The position numbers and the translations under genes are program-made. Below, piece after piece: positions 16,860 through 26,754 of a stretch of 35,907 nt of DNA. The DNA comes from Planktomarina sp. (GTDB lineage: Bacteria; Pseudomonadota; Alphaproteobacteria; Rhodobacterales; Rhodobacteraceae). Under the pieces are notes generated by a model. The model saw only the letters and a list, made by a program, of their open reading frames with translations. It searched no databases and was not told where the DNA came from. Numbering within the stretch: position 1 is the stretch's first letter; each line of letters opens with the position of its first letter. The stretch is from NCBI GenBank assembly GCA_020629235.1, contig JAHDDS010000020.1:1-35907 (forward strand), given 5' to 3'.

Positions 16860-17846
16860 ATGCCTGACGGAAACCTGGACCTCAACATGGATCCCACCCA
16901 AGACATTTCGGTGCGTGACGTGTTCGGCATTGAAACTGATATGGTCGTCAAAGGCTTCGCCGAAATGTCCGACCGCGTGCCGGATCTGGACAGCACCTAT
17001 AAGTTCGACCCCGACACCACTTTGGCCATCCTGGCCGGGTTCGCCCACAATCGGCGGGTTATGGTGCAAGGGTACCACGGCACAGGCAAATCCACCCACA
17101 TCGAACAGGTGGCCGCGCGGTTGAACTGGCCCTGCGTGCGGGTGAACCTGGACAGCCATATTTCCCGGATTGACCTGATCGGCAAAGACGCCATCAAGCT
17201 GAAAGACGGCAAGCAGGTTACAGATTTCCAAGAAGGCATCTTGCCCTGGGCCCTGCGCAATCCCACAGCGATTGTGTTTGATGAATATGACGCTGGTCGT
17301 GCGGATGTGATGTTCGTGATCCAGCGGGTTTTGGAAGTGGACGGCAAGCTGACGCTGCTGGACCAAAACCAAGTGATCAATCCCCACCCGCACTTCCGCA
17401 TTTTTGCCACCGCCAACACCGTTGGTTTGGGCGATACAACGGGCCTGTACCACGGCACGCAGCAGATCAACCAAGGCCAGATGGACCGCTGGTCCCTGGT
17501 GGCGACGCTGAATTACCTGTCTGTGGACGCCGAAAGCGCGATCATCTTGTCGAAAAACCCCAATTACAACACCGAAGAAGGCCGCAAGCAGGTCAAGCAA
17601 ATGGTGACGGTGGCAGACCTGACCCGAACGGCATTTATGAACGGCGATCTGTCCACCGTGATGTCGCCCCGGACTGTCATCGCCTGGGCCCAAAACGCCG
17701 AGATTTTCCGCGACGTGGGATACGCTTTCCGCCTGTCGTTCTTGAACAAATGTGACGAATTGGAACGCGAAACGGTGGCTGAATTTTATCAACGCTGCTT
17801 CGACGAAGAGCTGCCGGAAAGTGCGGCCAGCATGAGCTTGGGGTAA
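16860..17846 (+). CDS. cobS: Cobaltochelatase subunit CobS (AAA+ ATPase)
   Basis: ATPase subunit of the aerobic CobN-CobS-CobT cobaltochelatase, which inserts Co2+ into hydrogenobyrinic acid a,c-diamide during cobalamin synthesis. 328 aa. Walker [10 protein letters not shown] at 71-79, Walker B IVFDEYD near 138-144 and the sensor region [17 protein letters not shown] are visible. ATG at 16860 with GGAGA upstream; an open frame extends upstream, but it lies antisense to the sigma gene and is rejected. Followed by cobT after 36 bp. No B12 riboswitch is recognisable in the 82-bp leader. cobN is not in this window. Confidence 0.96.
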   Translation: MPDGNLDLNMDPTQDISVRDVFGIETDMVVKGFAEMSDRVPDLDSTYKFDPDTTLAILAGFAHNRRVMVQGYHGTGKSTHIEQVAARLNWPCVRVNLDSHISRIDLIGKDAIKLKDGKQVTDFQEGILPWALRNPTAIVFDEYDAGRADVMFVIQRVLEVDGKLTLLDQNQVINPHPHFRIFATANTVGLGDTTGLYHGTQQINQGQMDRWSLVATLNYLSVDAESAIILSKNPNYNTEEGRKQVKQMVTVADLTRTAFMNGDLSTVMSPRTVIAWAQNAEIFRDVGYAFRLSFLNKCDELERETVAEFYQRCFDEELPESAASMSLG

Positions 17847-17882
17847 GCCTTAAGCCCATCCCATTTAAGGGGGTGCTGCACT

Positions 17883-19760
17883 ATGGCAGGACAAAACGAC
17901 AACCCAGCTGATCCGTTCAAGAAGGCCCTGGCAGAGGCCACCAAAGTCATGGCCAACGATCCCGAATTGTCGGTCAGCTATTCCGTCGATCCGCCCGGGG
18001 CCACAGGCGAAGCGATCCGCCTGCCCCAGGTCAGCCGCCGCATGACGCGCGAAGAAGTGCTGTTGGCGCGCGGGACCGCCGACGCCCTGGCGCTGCGCCA
18101 CAAATATCACGACGAAGGCACATACAACAAATATGTCCCCCAAGGCCAAATGGCGCGGGATATATTTGAGGCGATGGAAACGGCGCGGTGCGAAGCCGTG
18201 GGCGCGCGCGATATGCCGGGCACCGCCAGCAACATCGACGTGAAAATCGGCAACGAAGCGTTGCGGCGCGGATACGGCGACGTGAAAGAAGCCGCCCAAG
18301 CGCCCTTGTCTGTGGCGGCCGGATATTTGGTGCGCCACTTGGCCACGGGACGCGATTTGCCACCCGACGCGGCCAACGTCATGAACCTGTGGCGCGATTT
18401 CATCGAAGCGCAATGTGAAGGGTTGGGCAGCTTGGAAGACGCCCTGTCCGACCAGTCCACCTTTGCAAAATTCGCCCGCCAGATGATCGACGATCTGGGG
18501 TACGGCGATCAGTTGGGCGACGACCCAGACGGCGAAGATGAAGATGCCGAAGACGACGGTGGGTCCGATCAAGAAGAAGACGACCAGCCCGACAGCACCG
18601 GCCAAGACGACAGCGACGACGAACAGGACATGGACGCCAGTCCAGAACAATCTCAAGAACAGCAAGACGACGCGGCGTCGGCCCAGGTAACCTTGGACGA
18701 TATGGCCGAGGTGGAAATGGGCGACGAAGCGGAAATGCCCGACGGCGAAGCCCCGCTGGAACCCCCTGCCCCGCAACCGGTGTCTGACGCGGACCCGGAC
18801 TATGCTGTGTATGACACCGAATTCGACGAAGAAATTCGCGCCGAAGACTTGGCCGAACCGCAAGAATTGGAACGGCTGCGGGCCTATCTCGATCAACAGT
18901 TGGACCCGTTGAAGGGGGCTGTCAGCCGCTTGGCCAACAAGTTGCAGCGCCGCTTGCAGGCCCAGCAGAACCGGTCGTGGGAATTCGACTTGGAAGAAGG
19001 CATGTTGGACGCAGGCCGCCTGGCGCGGGTCGTGGCCAACCCCACAACGCCCCTGTCGTTCAAAGTGGAAAAAGACACAGAATTCCGCGACACCTGCGTG
19101 ACGCTGCTGCTGGATAACTCTGGCTCTATGCGCGGGCGGCCGATTTCCATTGCGGCGATTTGCGCGGACGTTCTGGCGCGCACGTTGGAACGGTGTTCTG
19201 TGAAGGTGGAAATCCTTGGGTTCACCACCCGGGCCTGGAAAGGCGGGCAAAGCCGCGAAAAATGGCTGGCAGACGGACGGCCCCAATCGCCCGGTCGCCT
19301 GAACGATCTGCGCCACATCGTCTACAAAGGGGCCGACGCCCCGTGGCGGCGTGCGCGGCCCAACCTGGGCCTGATGATGAAAGAAGGCCTGCTGAAGGAA
19401 AACATCGACGGCGAAGCCCTGGAATGGGCGCACCGTCGCATGGTGTCGCGCAATGAATCGCGCAAAATCCTGATGGTGATTTCGGACGGCGCGCCGGTGG
19501 ATGACAGCACATTGTCGATCAACCCAGCCAGTTACTTGGAAAAACACCTGCGCGACGTGATCGCCATGGTGGAAAAGCGCAAACAGGTGGAATTGTTGGC
19601 CATCGGTATCGGCCACGACGTGACGCGGTATTACGACCGGGCGGTCACCATCACCGATGTGGAACAATTGGCGGGGGCGATGACGGAACAATTGGCCGCC
19701 CTGTTCGACAATGATCCACGCGCGCGGGCGCGCATCAGCGGCATGAAACGCGCCGGTTGA
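17883..19760 (+). CDS. cobT: Cobaltochelatase subunit CobT (VWA domain)
   Basis: Partner of CobS that organises the ATPase ring and presents CobN; 625 aa, the usual size. The N-terminal CobT domain runs through about residue 210. A long acidic Asp/Glu/Gln-rich linker covers about 215-285, and the C-terminal VWA domain carries a MIDAS motif at Asp411-x-Ser413-x-Ser415 (LLLDNSGSM). The acidic linker is a normal family feature and explains the skewed codon composition around 18520-18760. The ATG at 17883 has a G-rich ribosome site. A long open frame on the opposite strand is a high-GC shadow. Confidence 0.96.
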   Translation: MAGQNDNPADPFKKALAEATKVMANDPELSVSYSVDPPGATGEAIRLPQVSRRMTREEVLLARGTADALALRHKYHDEGTYNKYVPQGQMARDIFEAMETARCEAVGARDMPGTASNIDVKIGNEALRRGYGDVKEAAQAPLSVAAGYLVRHLATGRDLPPDAANVMNLWRDFIEAQCEGLGSLEDALSDQSTFAKFARQMIDDLGYGDQLGDDPDGEDEDAEDDGGSDQEEDDQPDSTGQDDSDDEQDMDASPEQSQEQQDDAASAQVTLDDMAEVEMGDEAEMPDGEAPLEPPAPQPVSDADPDYAVYDTEFDEEIRAEDLAEPQELERLRAYLDQQLDPLKGAVSRLANKLQRRLQAQQNRSWEFDLEEGMLDAGRLARVVANPTTPLSFKVEKDTEFRDTCVTLLLDNSGSMRGRPISIAAICADVLARTLERCSVKVEILGFTTRAWKGGQSREKWLADGRPQSPGRLNDLRHIVYKGADAPWRRARPNLGLMMKEGLLKENIDGEALEWAHRRMVSRNESRKILMVISDGAPVDDSTLSINPASYLEKHLRDVIAMVEKRKQVELLAIGIGHDVTRYYDRAVTITDVEQLAGAMTEQLAALFDNDPRARARISGMKRAG

Positions 19761-19821
19761 CCCCATTGCGAAGGCGCGCGATTGCGGCCATGGTTGCCCC
19801 CTGATTGATCCCGGGGGCCCC

Positions 19822-21615
19822 ATGTTCCAGACCTTTGACGCAACCACTTCACCCCACCAAGGCCCGCCGCGTTTGGACCGATTGCGCGCTTGGATGTCGG
19901 AACACGACTTGGATGGATTTCTGGTACCCCGCGCCGACAAGCACCAAGGCGAATACGTGGCACCCTGCGATGAACGCCTTGCCTGGCTGACCGGGTTCAC
20001 CGGGTCTGCGGGGTTTGCCTGCGTCCTGCAGGGCGTGGCCGGGGTGTTCATCGACGGGCGGTACCGGTTGCAGGTGCAAGATCAAACCGCCGACGTTTTT
20101 ACCCCCGTGCCCTGGCCCGAAACCAGCCTGGCGGATTGGCTGCGCGAAACCGCACCCGCAGGCGCGCGGATCGGTTTTGACCCCTGGCTTCACACGGTCG
20201 CGCAGTTGGAGGCCACGCAAAAAGCCTTGGACGGATCGGGGATCGAACTGGTGGCCGCAGACAACGGCGTGGATGCCATTTGGACCGACCGCCCCGCCCC
20301 GCCCAAGGGTAAAGTGTGGGCCCATGATGTGTCTCTGGCGGGCCAGACGTCGGGCGACAAACGCGCGCTGATCGGCGCGGCCGTGGCGGAACGGGACTGC
20401 GACGCCGCTGTGTTGACCCTGCCCGACAGCATCTGTTGGCTGTTGAACATCCGCGGCGCGGACATCCCCCGCACGCCCGTGGTCCAGGCCTTTGCGACGA
20501 TCACCGCCAATGGTCGCGTGGCGTTGTTTTCGGACCAAGATAAATTTGCAGATTTGGGTCCAGACCCGGCCATTGACCAACACGACTGGGCTGCGTTTTC
20601 CGCGCATTTGACGTCTTTGGGCGGGCGGGTTTTGGTGGACCCGGCCTCGCTTCCGGCGGCGGCAATGGCGGCGCTGCAGGCTGGCCCGGCAGACGTGGTT
20701 CACGGCCAAGACCCCTGCACCCTGCCCAAGGCCCGCAAAAACGCGGTGGAACTGGCCGGGGCGCGGGCCGCCCATGAAACCGACGCCGTGGCGTTCACCG
20801 AATTTCTGGCCTGGTTTGACGCCCAAGATCACAGTGGCCTGACCGAAATCGACGTGGTGACCGCCCTGGAAGACCACCGCCGCCGCCACGGCAACATCCA
20901 CGACATCAGCTTTGAAACAATCTGTGGCAGCGGGCCCAACGGGGCCATCGTGCATTACCGGGTTACAAACGGCACCAACCGGCCCCTGGACGCTGACAGC
21001 CTGCTGTTGATCGACAGCGGCGCGCAATATCCCCAAGGCACCACCGACATCACCCGCGTCTTGCCCCTGGGCACCCCCAGTGCGCGGATGAAGCAGGTCT
21101 TCACCGCCGTGTTGCGCGGGATGATCGCGGTGTCCATGTTGCGCTTCCCCCAGGGCTTGGCGGGCCAACACATCGACGCCTTCGCCCGCGCGCCGCTGTG
21201 GGATTTAGGGTTGGACTTCGACCACGGCACGGGGCACGGCGTGGGCAGCTTTTTGTCAGTCCACGAAGGCCCCCAACGCATCAGCCGCATCAGCGATGTG
21301 GCGTTTGAACCGGGCATGATCGTGTCGAATGAACCGGGGTATTACAAGGCGGGTGACTACGGCATCCGCATCGAAAACCTGATCGCTGTGCGCAAAGCCC
21401 GCCCCCACCAGGACGGGGACGACGGGCGGGCAATGCTGGAATTTGAAACCCTGACCTTGGCCCCCATTGACCGGCGTTTGATCGTGGCCGACACCTTGGC
21501 CCCCGCCGAACGGGATTGGCTGAACGCATACCACGCCCGTGTCCAAGAAACTTTGCACCCGCATCTGTCACAATCGGCGCGGGTATGGTTAAACGACGCC
21601 ACAAGACCGATCTGA
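19822..21615 (+). CDS. Aminopeptidase P family protein (Xaa-Pro aminopeptidase, M24B)
   Basis: Metallopeptidase of 597 aa that removes an N-terminal residue preceding proline. Two creatinase-like N-terminal domains (about 1-300) precede the pita-bread domain. Metal ligands are visible: Asp residues in IDSGAQYPQGTTDITRV, His in DHGTGHGVGSFLSVHEG, Glu in SNEPGYYKAGDYGIRIEN, and Glu in LEFETLTLAP. Length and layout match the three-domain type found in many alphaproteobacteria and eukaryotic APP1. ATG at 19822 with only a G-rich ribosome site; 61 bp after cobT. Cytosolic, since no signal peptide is seen. Confidence 0.94.
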   Translation: MFQTFDATTSPHQGPPRLDRLRAWMSEHDLDGFLVPRADKHQGEYVAPCDERLAWLTGFTGSAGFACVLQGVAGVFIDGRYRLQVQDQTADVFTPVPWPETSLADWLRETAPAGARIGFDPWLHTVAQLEATQKALDGSGIELVAADNGVDAIWTDRPAPPKGKVWAHDVSLAGQTSGDKRALIGAAVAERDCDAAVLTLPDSICWLLNIRGADIPRTPVVQAFATITANGRVALFSDQDKFADLGPDPAIDQHDWAAFSAHLTSLGGRVLVDPASLPAAAMAALQAGPADVVHGQDPCTLPKARKNAVELAGARAAHETDAVAFTEFLAWFDAQDHSGLTEIDVVTALEDHRRRHGNIHDISFETICGSGPNGAIVHYRVTNGTNRPLDADSLLLIDSGAQYPQGTTDITRVLPLGTPSARMKQVFTAVLRGMIAVSMLRFPQGLAGQHIDAFARAPLWDLGLDFDHGTGHGVGSFLSVHEGPQRISRISDVAFEPGMIVSNEPGYYKAGDYGIRIENLIAVRKARPHQDGDDGRAMLEFETLTLAPIDRRLIVADTLAPAERDWLNAYHARVQETLHPHLSQSARVWLNDATRPI

Positions 21616-21641
21616 GCGACGTTGATACAAAGGGGGCATCC

Positions 21642-21986
21642 ATGACTGACCGCATCAAAATCCACAAAACGGATGGCAGATGGAGTGTGCGTGCCGCCGG
21701 GGCCGTGATTTGCGAAACGTCGAACGCGCTGGAATTGGTGGAAGACGGGTATCCACCCGTGATCTATTTCCCCCGCAGCGACATCGCCATGGCCTTGCTG
21801 GATCGGTCCGACAAAACCAGCACCTGCCCGTTCAAAGGCGAGGCCAGCTATTATTCCATCGAAACCAAGAACGGCCCCATCGCGGATGTGGCGTGGTCTT
21901 ACGAAACACCCATCAGCGGCATGGAAGACATCGCGGGCCACATCGCGTTCTACCCCCACGAAAAGCTGGCCATCGAACAGGTCTGA
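21642..21986 (+). CDS. DUF427 domain-containing protein
   Basis: A 114-aa protein matching the DUF427 pattern: IKIHKTDGRWSVRAAGAVICET, ALELVEDGYPPVIYFPRSDI, STCPFKGEASYYSI, VAWSYETPISGMEDIAGHIAFY. The fold is a small beta-tent; no reaction is established for the family. I use the ATG at 21642 with AGGGGG upstream; the frame is open further upstream inside the peptidase gene. Follows the peptidase gene by 26 bp and converges on the ClC gene with only 4 bp between the ends. Confidence 0.88.
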   Translation: MTDRIKIHKTDGRWSVRAAGAVICETSNALELVEDGYPPVIYFPRSDIAMALLDRSDKTSTCPFKGEASYYSIETKNGPIADVAWSYETPISGMEDIAGHIAFYPHEKLAIEQV

Positions 21987-21990
21987 CGGG

Positions 21991-23652
21991 TCAGGAATGT
22001 TCTTCGGCCGATCTGGCCGACAAGGCGCGGTTGAACGCGCGCAGGGCATCCACCTGAAACACAACCCCCAACAATTCCGGCGGGCGGTCTTCGCCGCCCA
22101 AGCTGACCACGGGAATGAAGCGTGTATTCGCGGCGTCGAAGACGCGCATCGCCACCTCAAGCGTGGCGCTGCCGTCAACATAGTTGCCCTGTTCCACAAG
22201 GTCCCAACACGCGGCGTCATCGGGCATGGTGGCGTCATCTTTGCCCACCATCACCCGGGCCACGGGCAGCACTGACAACAGATATGCCTGCGGCCCTTCC
22301 GCCACCTGCACCCCGCGCCGCGCCAATTGGGTCAAAAAGAAACTTTGGTTCACCATCCGCGATGCCAAGGCGGTGGACAGCGACACCGCCACCATCACCG
22401 CCAGCCCCGCCTGCCAGTTGCCGGTCAATTCAAACACGATCAGCGTTGTGGAAATGGGCGCCCCCAACACAGCCGCCGCCACAGCCCCCATGCCCGCCAG
22501 CGCATAAAGCGGCACAGCACCCGACACCGTGGGCAAGATCGCCGTGGCCACAATCCCGAACCCCAGCCCGGTCAACGCGCCCATCATCAGGCTGGGGGAA
22601 AATATTCCGCCCCCCATGCGTCCGGCCATGGTGATGGCCACCGCCAGGGCTTTGATTACCGCGAACACAATCACATCCGTCAGCCCCAACCCACCCGACA
22701 ATGCCCGGGTGGTCATGTCATAGCCGACCCCGATGATGTGCGGGAACCAGATCGCGATGATCCCCAAAAGCGCGCCTGCCAAAGCGGGGCGGATCATGGC
22801 GGGGATGGAATACCGTTGCGTCAAATCACTGGCCACGTCGTCGGCCAAAAACACGCCGCGCATGAAGGCCACGCTGACCAGACCGCACAGAATGCCCAGC
22901 AACAAAAAGGCCGGAAGTTCTAGATAGAAGTCTTGCAGCGTCAGGGCGGCCAAGGAAAATTCAGCCACATTGCCAAAGACCATCCGCCCCATCACCGCCC
23001 CCGCCACCGATGCAATGACGATGGGGGCAAAGGCGTGAATGGCGAAATGGCGCAAGATCACTTCCAATGCGAACAACGCGCCGGCGATGGGGGCGTTGAA
23101 GCTGGCCGACACCGCCGCGGCCACAGCACACCCTAACAGGTCGCGGCCCGTCACACCGTCCACACGGAAAAAATCTGCGGCCTTGGTGGAAATGACCCCC
23201 GCCAAATGCACCACCGGCCCTTCGCGCCCGGTGGACCCGCCGGTGGACAAGGTGATGGCCGACGCCAAGGCCGACGCCAGACCCGCGCGGCGTTCCATCC
23301 GCCCTTCGCGCAGGGCAGCGCCTTGGATCACATCCGCCACCGATCGCGCGCGCGCGTCCGGGGTAAACCGGGTCAAGATGAACCCCACCGCCAGGCCGCC
23401 ACAGGTGGGAATGGCGATCATTGCGTACCAGGGAAGATGCACAAACAGGATGTTTTCCACGCCGTAGATCGCGGATTTTCCTTCTTCCACCACAAAGCGG
23501 AACGCGATGGCGGCGGCCCCCGACAGGATGCCCACCCCCAAAGCGATAAACCAAAACTGGATTTGCCCGGGGCCGCGCGTCAACATCACACGCCAGGCCT
23601 GCCGCACATCTGCCACCGCACGGGTCAACAGGGTTTTGGGGGTCAGTGCCAT
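21991..23652 (-). CDS. ClC family chloride channel/transporter with C-terminal CBS region
   Basis: A 553-aa integral membrane protein with the ClC fold over about 1-445 and a CBS-like cytosolic tail (about 455-553). The external gating glutamate is present as Glu144 in GGSTGREGPVVHL. Other landmarks are FNAPIAGALFALEV and GGGIFSPSLMMGAL. By eye, the internal proton-glutamate position of the E. coli exchanger is Val198 (ALEV), as in eukaryotic ClC channels; the GSGIP anion motif is replaced near 101-107 (RARSVAD); and the anion-coordinating Tyr position is Phe439. This favours passive anion conductance over H+/Cl- exchange, but it needs an alignment. Divergent from the D-lactate dehydrogenase-like gene. 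Confidence 0.92.
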   Translation of the reverse strand: MALTPKTLLTRAVADVRQAWRVMLTRGPGQIQFWFIALGVGILSGAAAIAFRFVVEEGKSAIYGVENILFVHLPWYAMIAIPTCGGLAVGFILTRFTPDARARSVADVIQGAALREGRMERRAGLASALASAITLSTGGSTGREGPVVHLAGVISTKAADFFRVDGVTGRDLLGCAVAAAVSASFNAPIAGALFALEVILRHFAIHAFAPIVIASVAGAVMGRMVFGNVAEFSLAALTLQDFYLELPAFLLLGILCGLVSVAFMRGVFLADDVASDLTQRYSIPAMIRPALAGALLGIIAIWFPHIIGVGYDMTTRALSGGLGLTDVIVFAVIKALAVAITMAGRMGGGIFSPSLMMGALTGLGFGIVATAILPTVSGAVPLYALAGMGAVAAAVLGAPISTTLIVFELTGNWQAGLAVMVAVSLSTALASRMVNQSFFLTQLARRGVQVAEGPQAYLLSVLPVARVMVGKDDATMPDDAACWDLVEQGNYVDGSATLEVAMRVFDAANTRFIPVVSLGGEDRPPELLGVVFQVDALRAFNRALSARSAEEHS

Positions 23653-23706
23653 CTTTCAGAACTTCTTGCTGGGCCTTAAGGTGCAAGCAATCACAGGAGT
23701 GGCAAG

Positions 23707-25080
23707 ATGGCAATCTTCGATGCGGTCCAACAGCTGAAATCGACCATGGGGGATCAGATCAGCACCTCTGCGTCTGACTTGGCGCTGCACGGGCAAAGCG
23801 AAAGCCACTTCCCCACCATGGCCCCCGACGCCGTAGCCTATCCCAGGTGCACCCAGGACGTGGCCCAAATCGTGGCAATCTGCGCGCAGCATCACTGCCC
23901 CCTGATCGGCTTTGGCGTGGGCACATCGCTGGAAGCGCAGACAAGCGCGGCGCGCGGGGGGGTGACAGTGGATTTTCGCGACATGGCCCAAGTGTTGGAC
24001 GTGTCCCAAGACGACATGTATGCGCGCGTGCAACCCGGCATCACACGCGAAGCGTTGAACGCGGACCTGCGCGCCACGGGACTGATGTTTCCCGTCGATC
24101 CTGGGGCCAACGCCACCTTAGGGGGCATGGCATCGACCCGCGCGTCGGGCACCACAGCCGTGCGATACGGCACCATGCGCGACAATGTTTTGGGGCTGGA
24201 AGTGGTGACGGCCGATGGGCAGATCATCCGCACCGGCACCCGCGCGCGCAAATCGGCAGCGGGGTATGACCTGACGGGGTTGATGGTGGGCGCAGAAGGC
24301 ACCTTGGGATTGATCACAGAACTGACCTTGCGGTTGCACGGCCAGCCAGAAGCCACCGCCGCCGCAATCTGCGCCTTTGACGATATGGACAGCGCTGTAA
24401 ATGCGGTGACGGCCACAATCCAATCGGGTGTGCCCATGGCGCGGATCGAATTTGTGGATGGGGCCACGGCGCTGGCCTTCAATGCCTATGCCGGTGCGCA
24501 GATGCCCGCCAAACCGCACTTGTTGGTGGAATTCCACGGCAGCCCCACGGCGGTGAAAGAACAGTCAGAAACCTTCGGCGCCATCGTCGAAGATTTCGGC
24601 GGCGCGGATTTCCAGTGGGCGGTTCAGGCCGAAGACCGCAGCAAACTTTGGGCCATGCGCCACAATGCATACTATGCGATTTTGGCGTCCCGTCCGGGCG
24701 CGCGGGCGGTGGTGACCGACCTGTGCGTGCCCATGTCCAACCTGGCCCAGGCAGTGGAAGACACCCGCGCCGACATTGCCAAGTCCCCCATTCCAGGCCC
24801 GATCTTGGGGCACGTGGGCGACGGCAATTTCCACGCGATCTTGTTGATCGAACCGGGCAACACTGCAGAAAAGGACGCTGCCCTTGCCCTGTCGCAGCGG
24901 ATGGTGGAACGGGCCTTGTCCATGGGGGGCACGGTCACGGGCGAACACGGTGTGGGCCTGGGCAAACTGCCGTATATGGAGGCGGAACACGGCGCGGCTT
25001 GGGGCCTGATGGGCCAGATCAAACGCGCGCTGGACCCCCACAACATCATGAACCCCGGCAAACTTGTCGGCGGGAACTGA
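23707..25080 (+). CDS. FAD-linked oxidase, D-lactate dehydrogenase (cytochrome)/GlcD-like
   Basis: A 457-aa flavoprotein of the VAO/PCMH-type family. The N-terminal FAD-binding domain shows LIGFGVGTSLEAQT, DPGANATLGGMASTRASGTTAVRYGTM, RKSAAGYDLTGLMVGAEGTLG. The C-terminal substrate domain ends VTGEHGVGLGKLPYM and DPHNIMNPGKLV. The pattern is closest to mitochondrial-type D-lactate dehydrogenase (LDHD); glycolate oxidase GlcD and other D-2-hydroxyacid dehydrogenases are alternatives. The absence of glcE and glcF beside it argues against a GlcDEF complex. ATG at 23707 with a clear AGGAG site. Converges on recN with 5 bp between. Confidence 0.9.
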   Translation: MAIFDAVQQLKSTMGDQISTSASDLALHGQSESHFPTMAPDAVAYPRCTQDVAQIVAICAQHHCPLIGFGVGTSLEAQTSAARGGVTVDFRDMAQVLDVSQDDMYARVQPGITREALNADLRATGLMFPVDPGANATLGGMASTRASGTTAVRYGTMRDNVLGLEVVTADGQIIRTGTRARKSAAGYDLTGLMVGAEGTLGLITELTLRLHGQPEATAAAICAFDDMDSAVNAVTATIQSGVPMARIEFVDGATALAFNAYAGAQMPAKPHLLVEFHGSPTAVKEQSETFGAIVEDFGGADFQWAVQAEDRSKLWAMRHNAYYAILASRPGARAVVTDLCVPMSNLAQAVEDTRADIAKSPIPGPILGHVGDGNFHAILLIEPGNTAEKDAALALSQRMVERALSMGGTVTGEHGVGLGKLPYMEAEHGAAWGLMGQIKRALDPHNIMNPGKLVGGN

Positions 25081-25085
25081 CGCGG

Positions 25086-26738
25086 TCAGGCAGACATCAA
25101 GGATTTCGCGGCGGCCACAGCTTCGGGGGTGATCGTGTCGCCCGACAACATGCGGGCGATTTCATCGGCGCGTGCATCGTCCGACAGGCGGGTGACTTGG
25201 CTGAAGGTTTCGTTGCCGCGCACTTCTTTTGCGACGGTCCAGTGGGCGGATCCAAGGGCTGCGACTTGCGGGCTGTGGGTCACCACCAGCACCTGCCCGC
25301 CCTGCCCCAAAGCCGCCAAACGGCGTCCCACGGCATCGGCTGTGGCCCCACCAACACCCCGGTCGATTTCGTCAAAGATCAACGTCCGCCCGCTGTCTTC
25401 GCCGGTCAGGCACACTTTCAGCGCCAGTAAAAACCGGCTCAATTCCCCGCCAGAGGCGATTTTGTTCAGCGGTCCTGCGGGCGCGCCGGGGTTTGTGGCC
25501 ACGCGAAACGCCACTGCATCCGCCCCATCCGGGCCCGGGTCGGTGGCCGTCACATCGGTGGAAAACACCGCGCGTTCCATCTTCAGCGGGGCCAATTCGG
25601 ACGCCATGGCCGCATCAAGGCGGGTGGCAGCGGCCCGGCGCGCCTGCGTCAGGGCCTGGGCCGCATCATCATAGGTGCTTTGGGCCAACGCCACGGCGGC
25701 TTCCAGATCGGCCAAATTGCCCTGCGAATTGTCCAACGCTGCCAGCCGGGCCGTCAGCGTTTCGGCCAATGCCGGCAAATCATCCGCCGTGACGTCGTGT
25801 TTGCGCGCCAAGGCGCGGATGGCAAACAGGCGTTCTTCCACCCGTTCCAATTCATGGGCATCAAAGTCCAAAGACCGCACCACATCGTCCACCGCTTGCT
25901 GCGCTTCGGCCAGTTCGTTCAACGCCCGGCTGACGCGGGTCAGCGCTGCGTCCAAAAGACCGTCTTCCAGTTTGGCAGCGGCCCCTTCCAGCCATCGCAG
26001 CCCGTCGCCCAAACTGCCTTCCGCCCCGTCGCCACCCATGACTTGCGCTGCGTTGGCAATGTCGTCGCGAATGCGTTCCGCCGATTGCATCAGGCGACGT
26101 TGGGCGTCCAGTTTTTCCGCCTCGCCCACCGTGGGGGCCAGATCGCCCAGTTCCTTGGCGGCGTGGCGCAGGAAGTCTTCTTCTTCCGCCAGGGCGGCAC
26201 TTGCGTCGCGGTGGTCTTGCAGGTCTTTGCGCGCTGTGCGCAGGGCGGCCCATGCAGATTTGCAGGCGGTTTTTTCACGGTCAGCCTTGGCAAAATCGTC
26301 CAACAAACGGCGATGGCCAGACACGTTCAACAGGCCCCGGTCATCGTGTTGGCCGTGCAGTTCGATCAAGGTTTCCGCCACGGCCCGCAGCAATTCCCCC
26401 GACGCGCGGCGATCATTGATAAAGGCGGTTTTGCGTCCGTCCGGGGCGTTGGTGCGGCGCAAGATCAATTCCCCGTCGTGGGGCACATCGGCGTCGTCCA
26501 ACACTTGAAACACACGGTGGTCCGGCGGCAGGTCGAAATCCGCTGTCACCTCGCCCCGGGCGGCACCGGCGCGCACAAGTTCGGCCCGACCGCGCCACCC
26601 CAGCACAAAGCCAAGGCAGTCCAACAGAATGGATTTGCCCGCGCCGGTTTCCCCGGTCAGCACGTTCAAACCCGGTTGGAATTCCAGGTCCAGCCGGTCG
26701 ATGATCAACATGTCTTGGATGGTCAGGCCGCGCAGCAT
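25086..26738 (-). CDS. recN: DNA repair protein RecN
   Basis: SMC-like ATPase of 550 aa that acts in recombinational repair of double-strand breaks. Walker A GETGAGKS is near 29-36. The middle is a coiled coil rich in Ala/Glu/Leu (about 150-350). The ABC signature SGGELSRFLLALK is followed by Walker B TLIFDEIDRGVGG and a His loop (VVTHSPQVAA). Length and order match the family. It follows bamD by 16 bp, the usual order in alphaproteobacteria, at the downstream end of the dcw-lpxC-bamD run. No LexA box is evident in the short gap, so it probably depends on upstream transcription. Confidence 0.97.
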   Translation of the reverse strand: MLRGLTIQDMLIIDRLDLEFQPGLNVLTGETGAGKSILLDCLGFVLGWRGRAELVRAGAARGEVTADFDLPPDHRVFQVLDDADVPHDGELILRRTNAPDGRKTAFINDRRASGELLRAVAETLIELHGQHDDRGLLNVSGHRRLLDDFAKADREKTACKSAWAALRTARKDLQDHRDASAALAEEEDFLRHAAKELGDLAPTVGEAEKLDAQRRLMQSAERIRDDIANAAQVMGGDGAEGSLGDGLRWLEGAAAKLEDGLLDAALTRVSRALNELAEAQQAVDDVVRSLDFDAHELERVEERLFAIRALARKHDVTADDLPALAETLTARLAALDNSQGNLADLEAAVALAQSTYDDAAQALTQARRAAATRLDAAMASELAPLKMERAVFSTDVTATDPGPDGADAVAFRVATNPGAPAGPLNKIASGGELSRFLLALKVCLTGEDSGRTLIFDEIDRGVGGATADAVGRRLAALGQGGQVLVVTHSPQVAALGSAHWTVAKEVRGNETFSQVTRLSDDARADEIARMLSGDTITPEAVAAAKSLMSA

Positions 26739-26754
26739 GGCCGCCCTTTCAGCG

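Noticed and set aside
18520-18790. Acidic low-complexity stretch in cobT as foreign or repeat DNA
   Set aside because: A long Asp/Glu-rich linker is a normal feature of CobT.
17865-20051. Very long open frame on the minus strand opposite cobT and the start of the peptidase gene
   Set aside because: It is rich in His, Phe, Arg and Gly without domain-like pattern, crosses two genes and mirrors the codon bias of cobT; an antisense shadow of GC-rich coding DNA.
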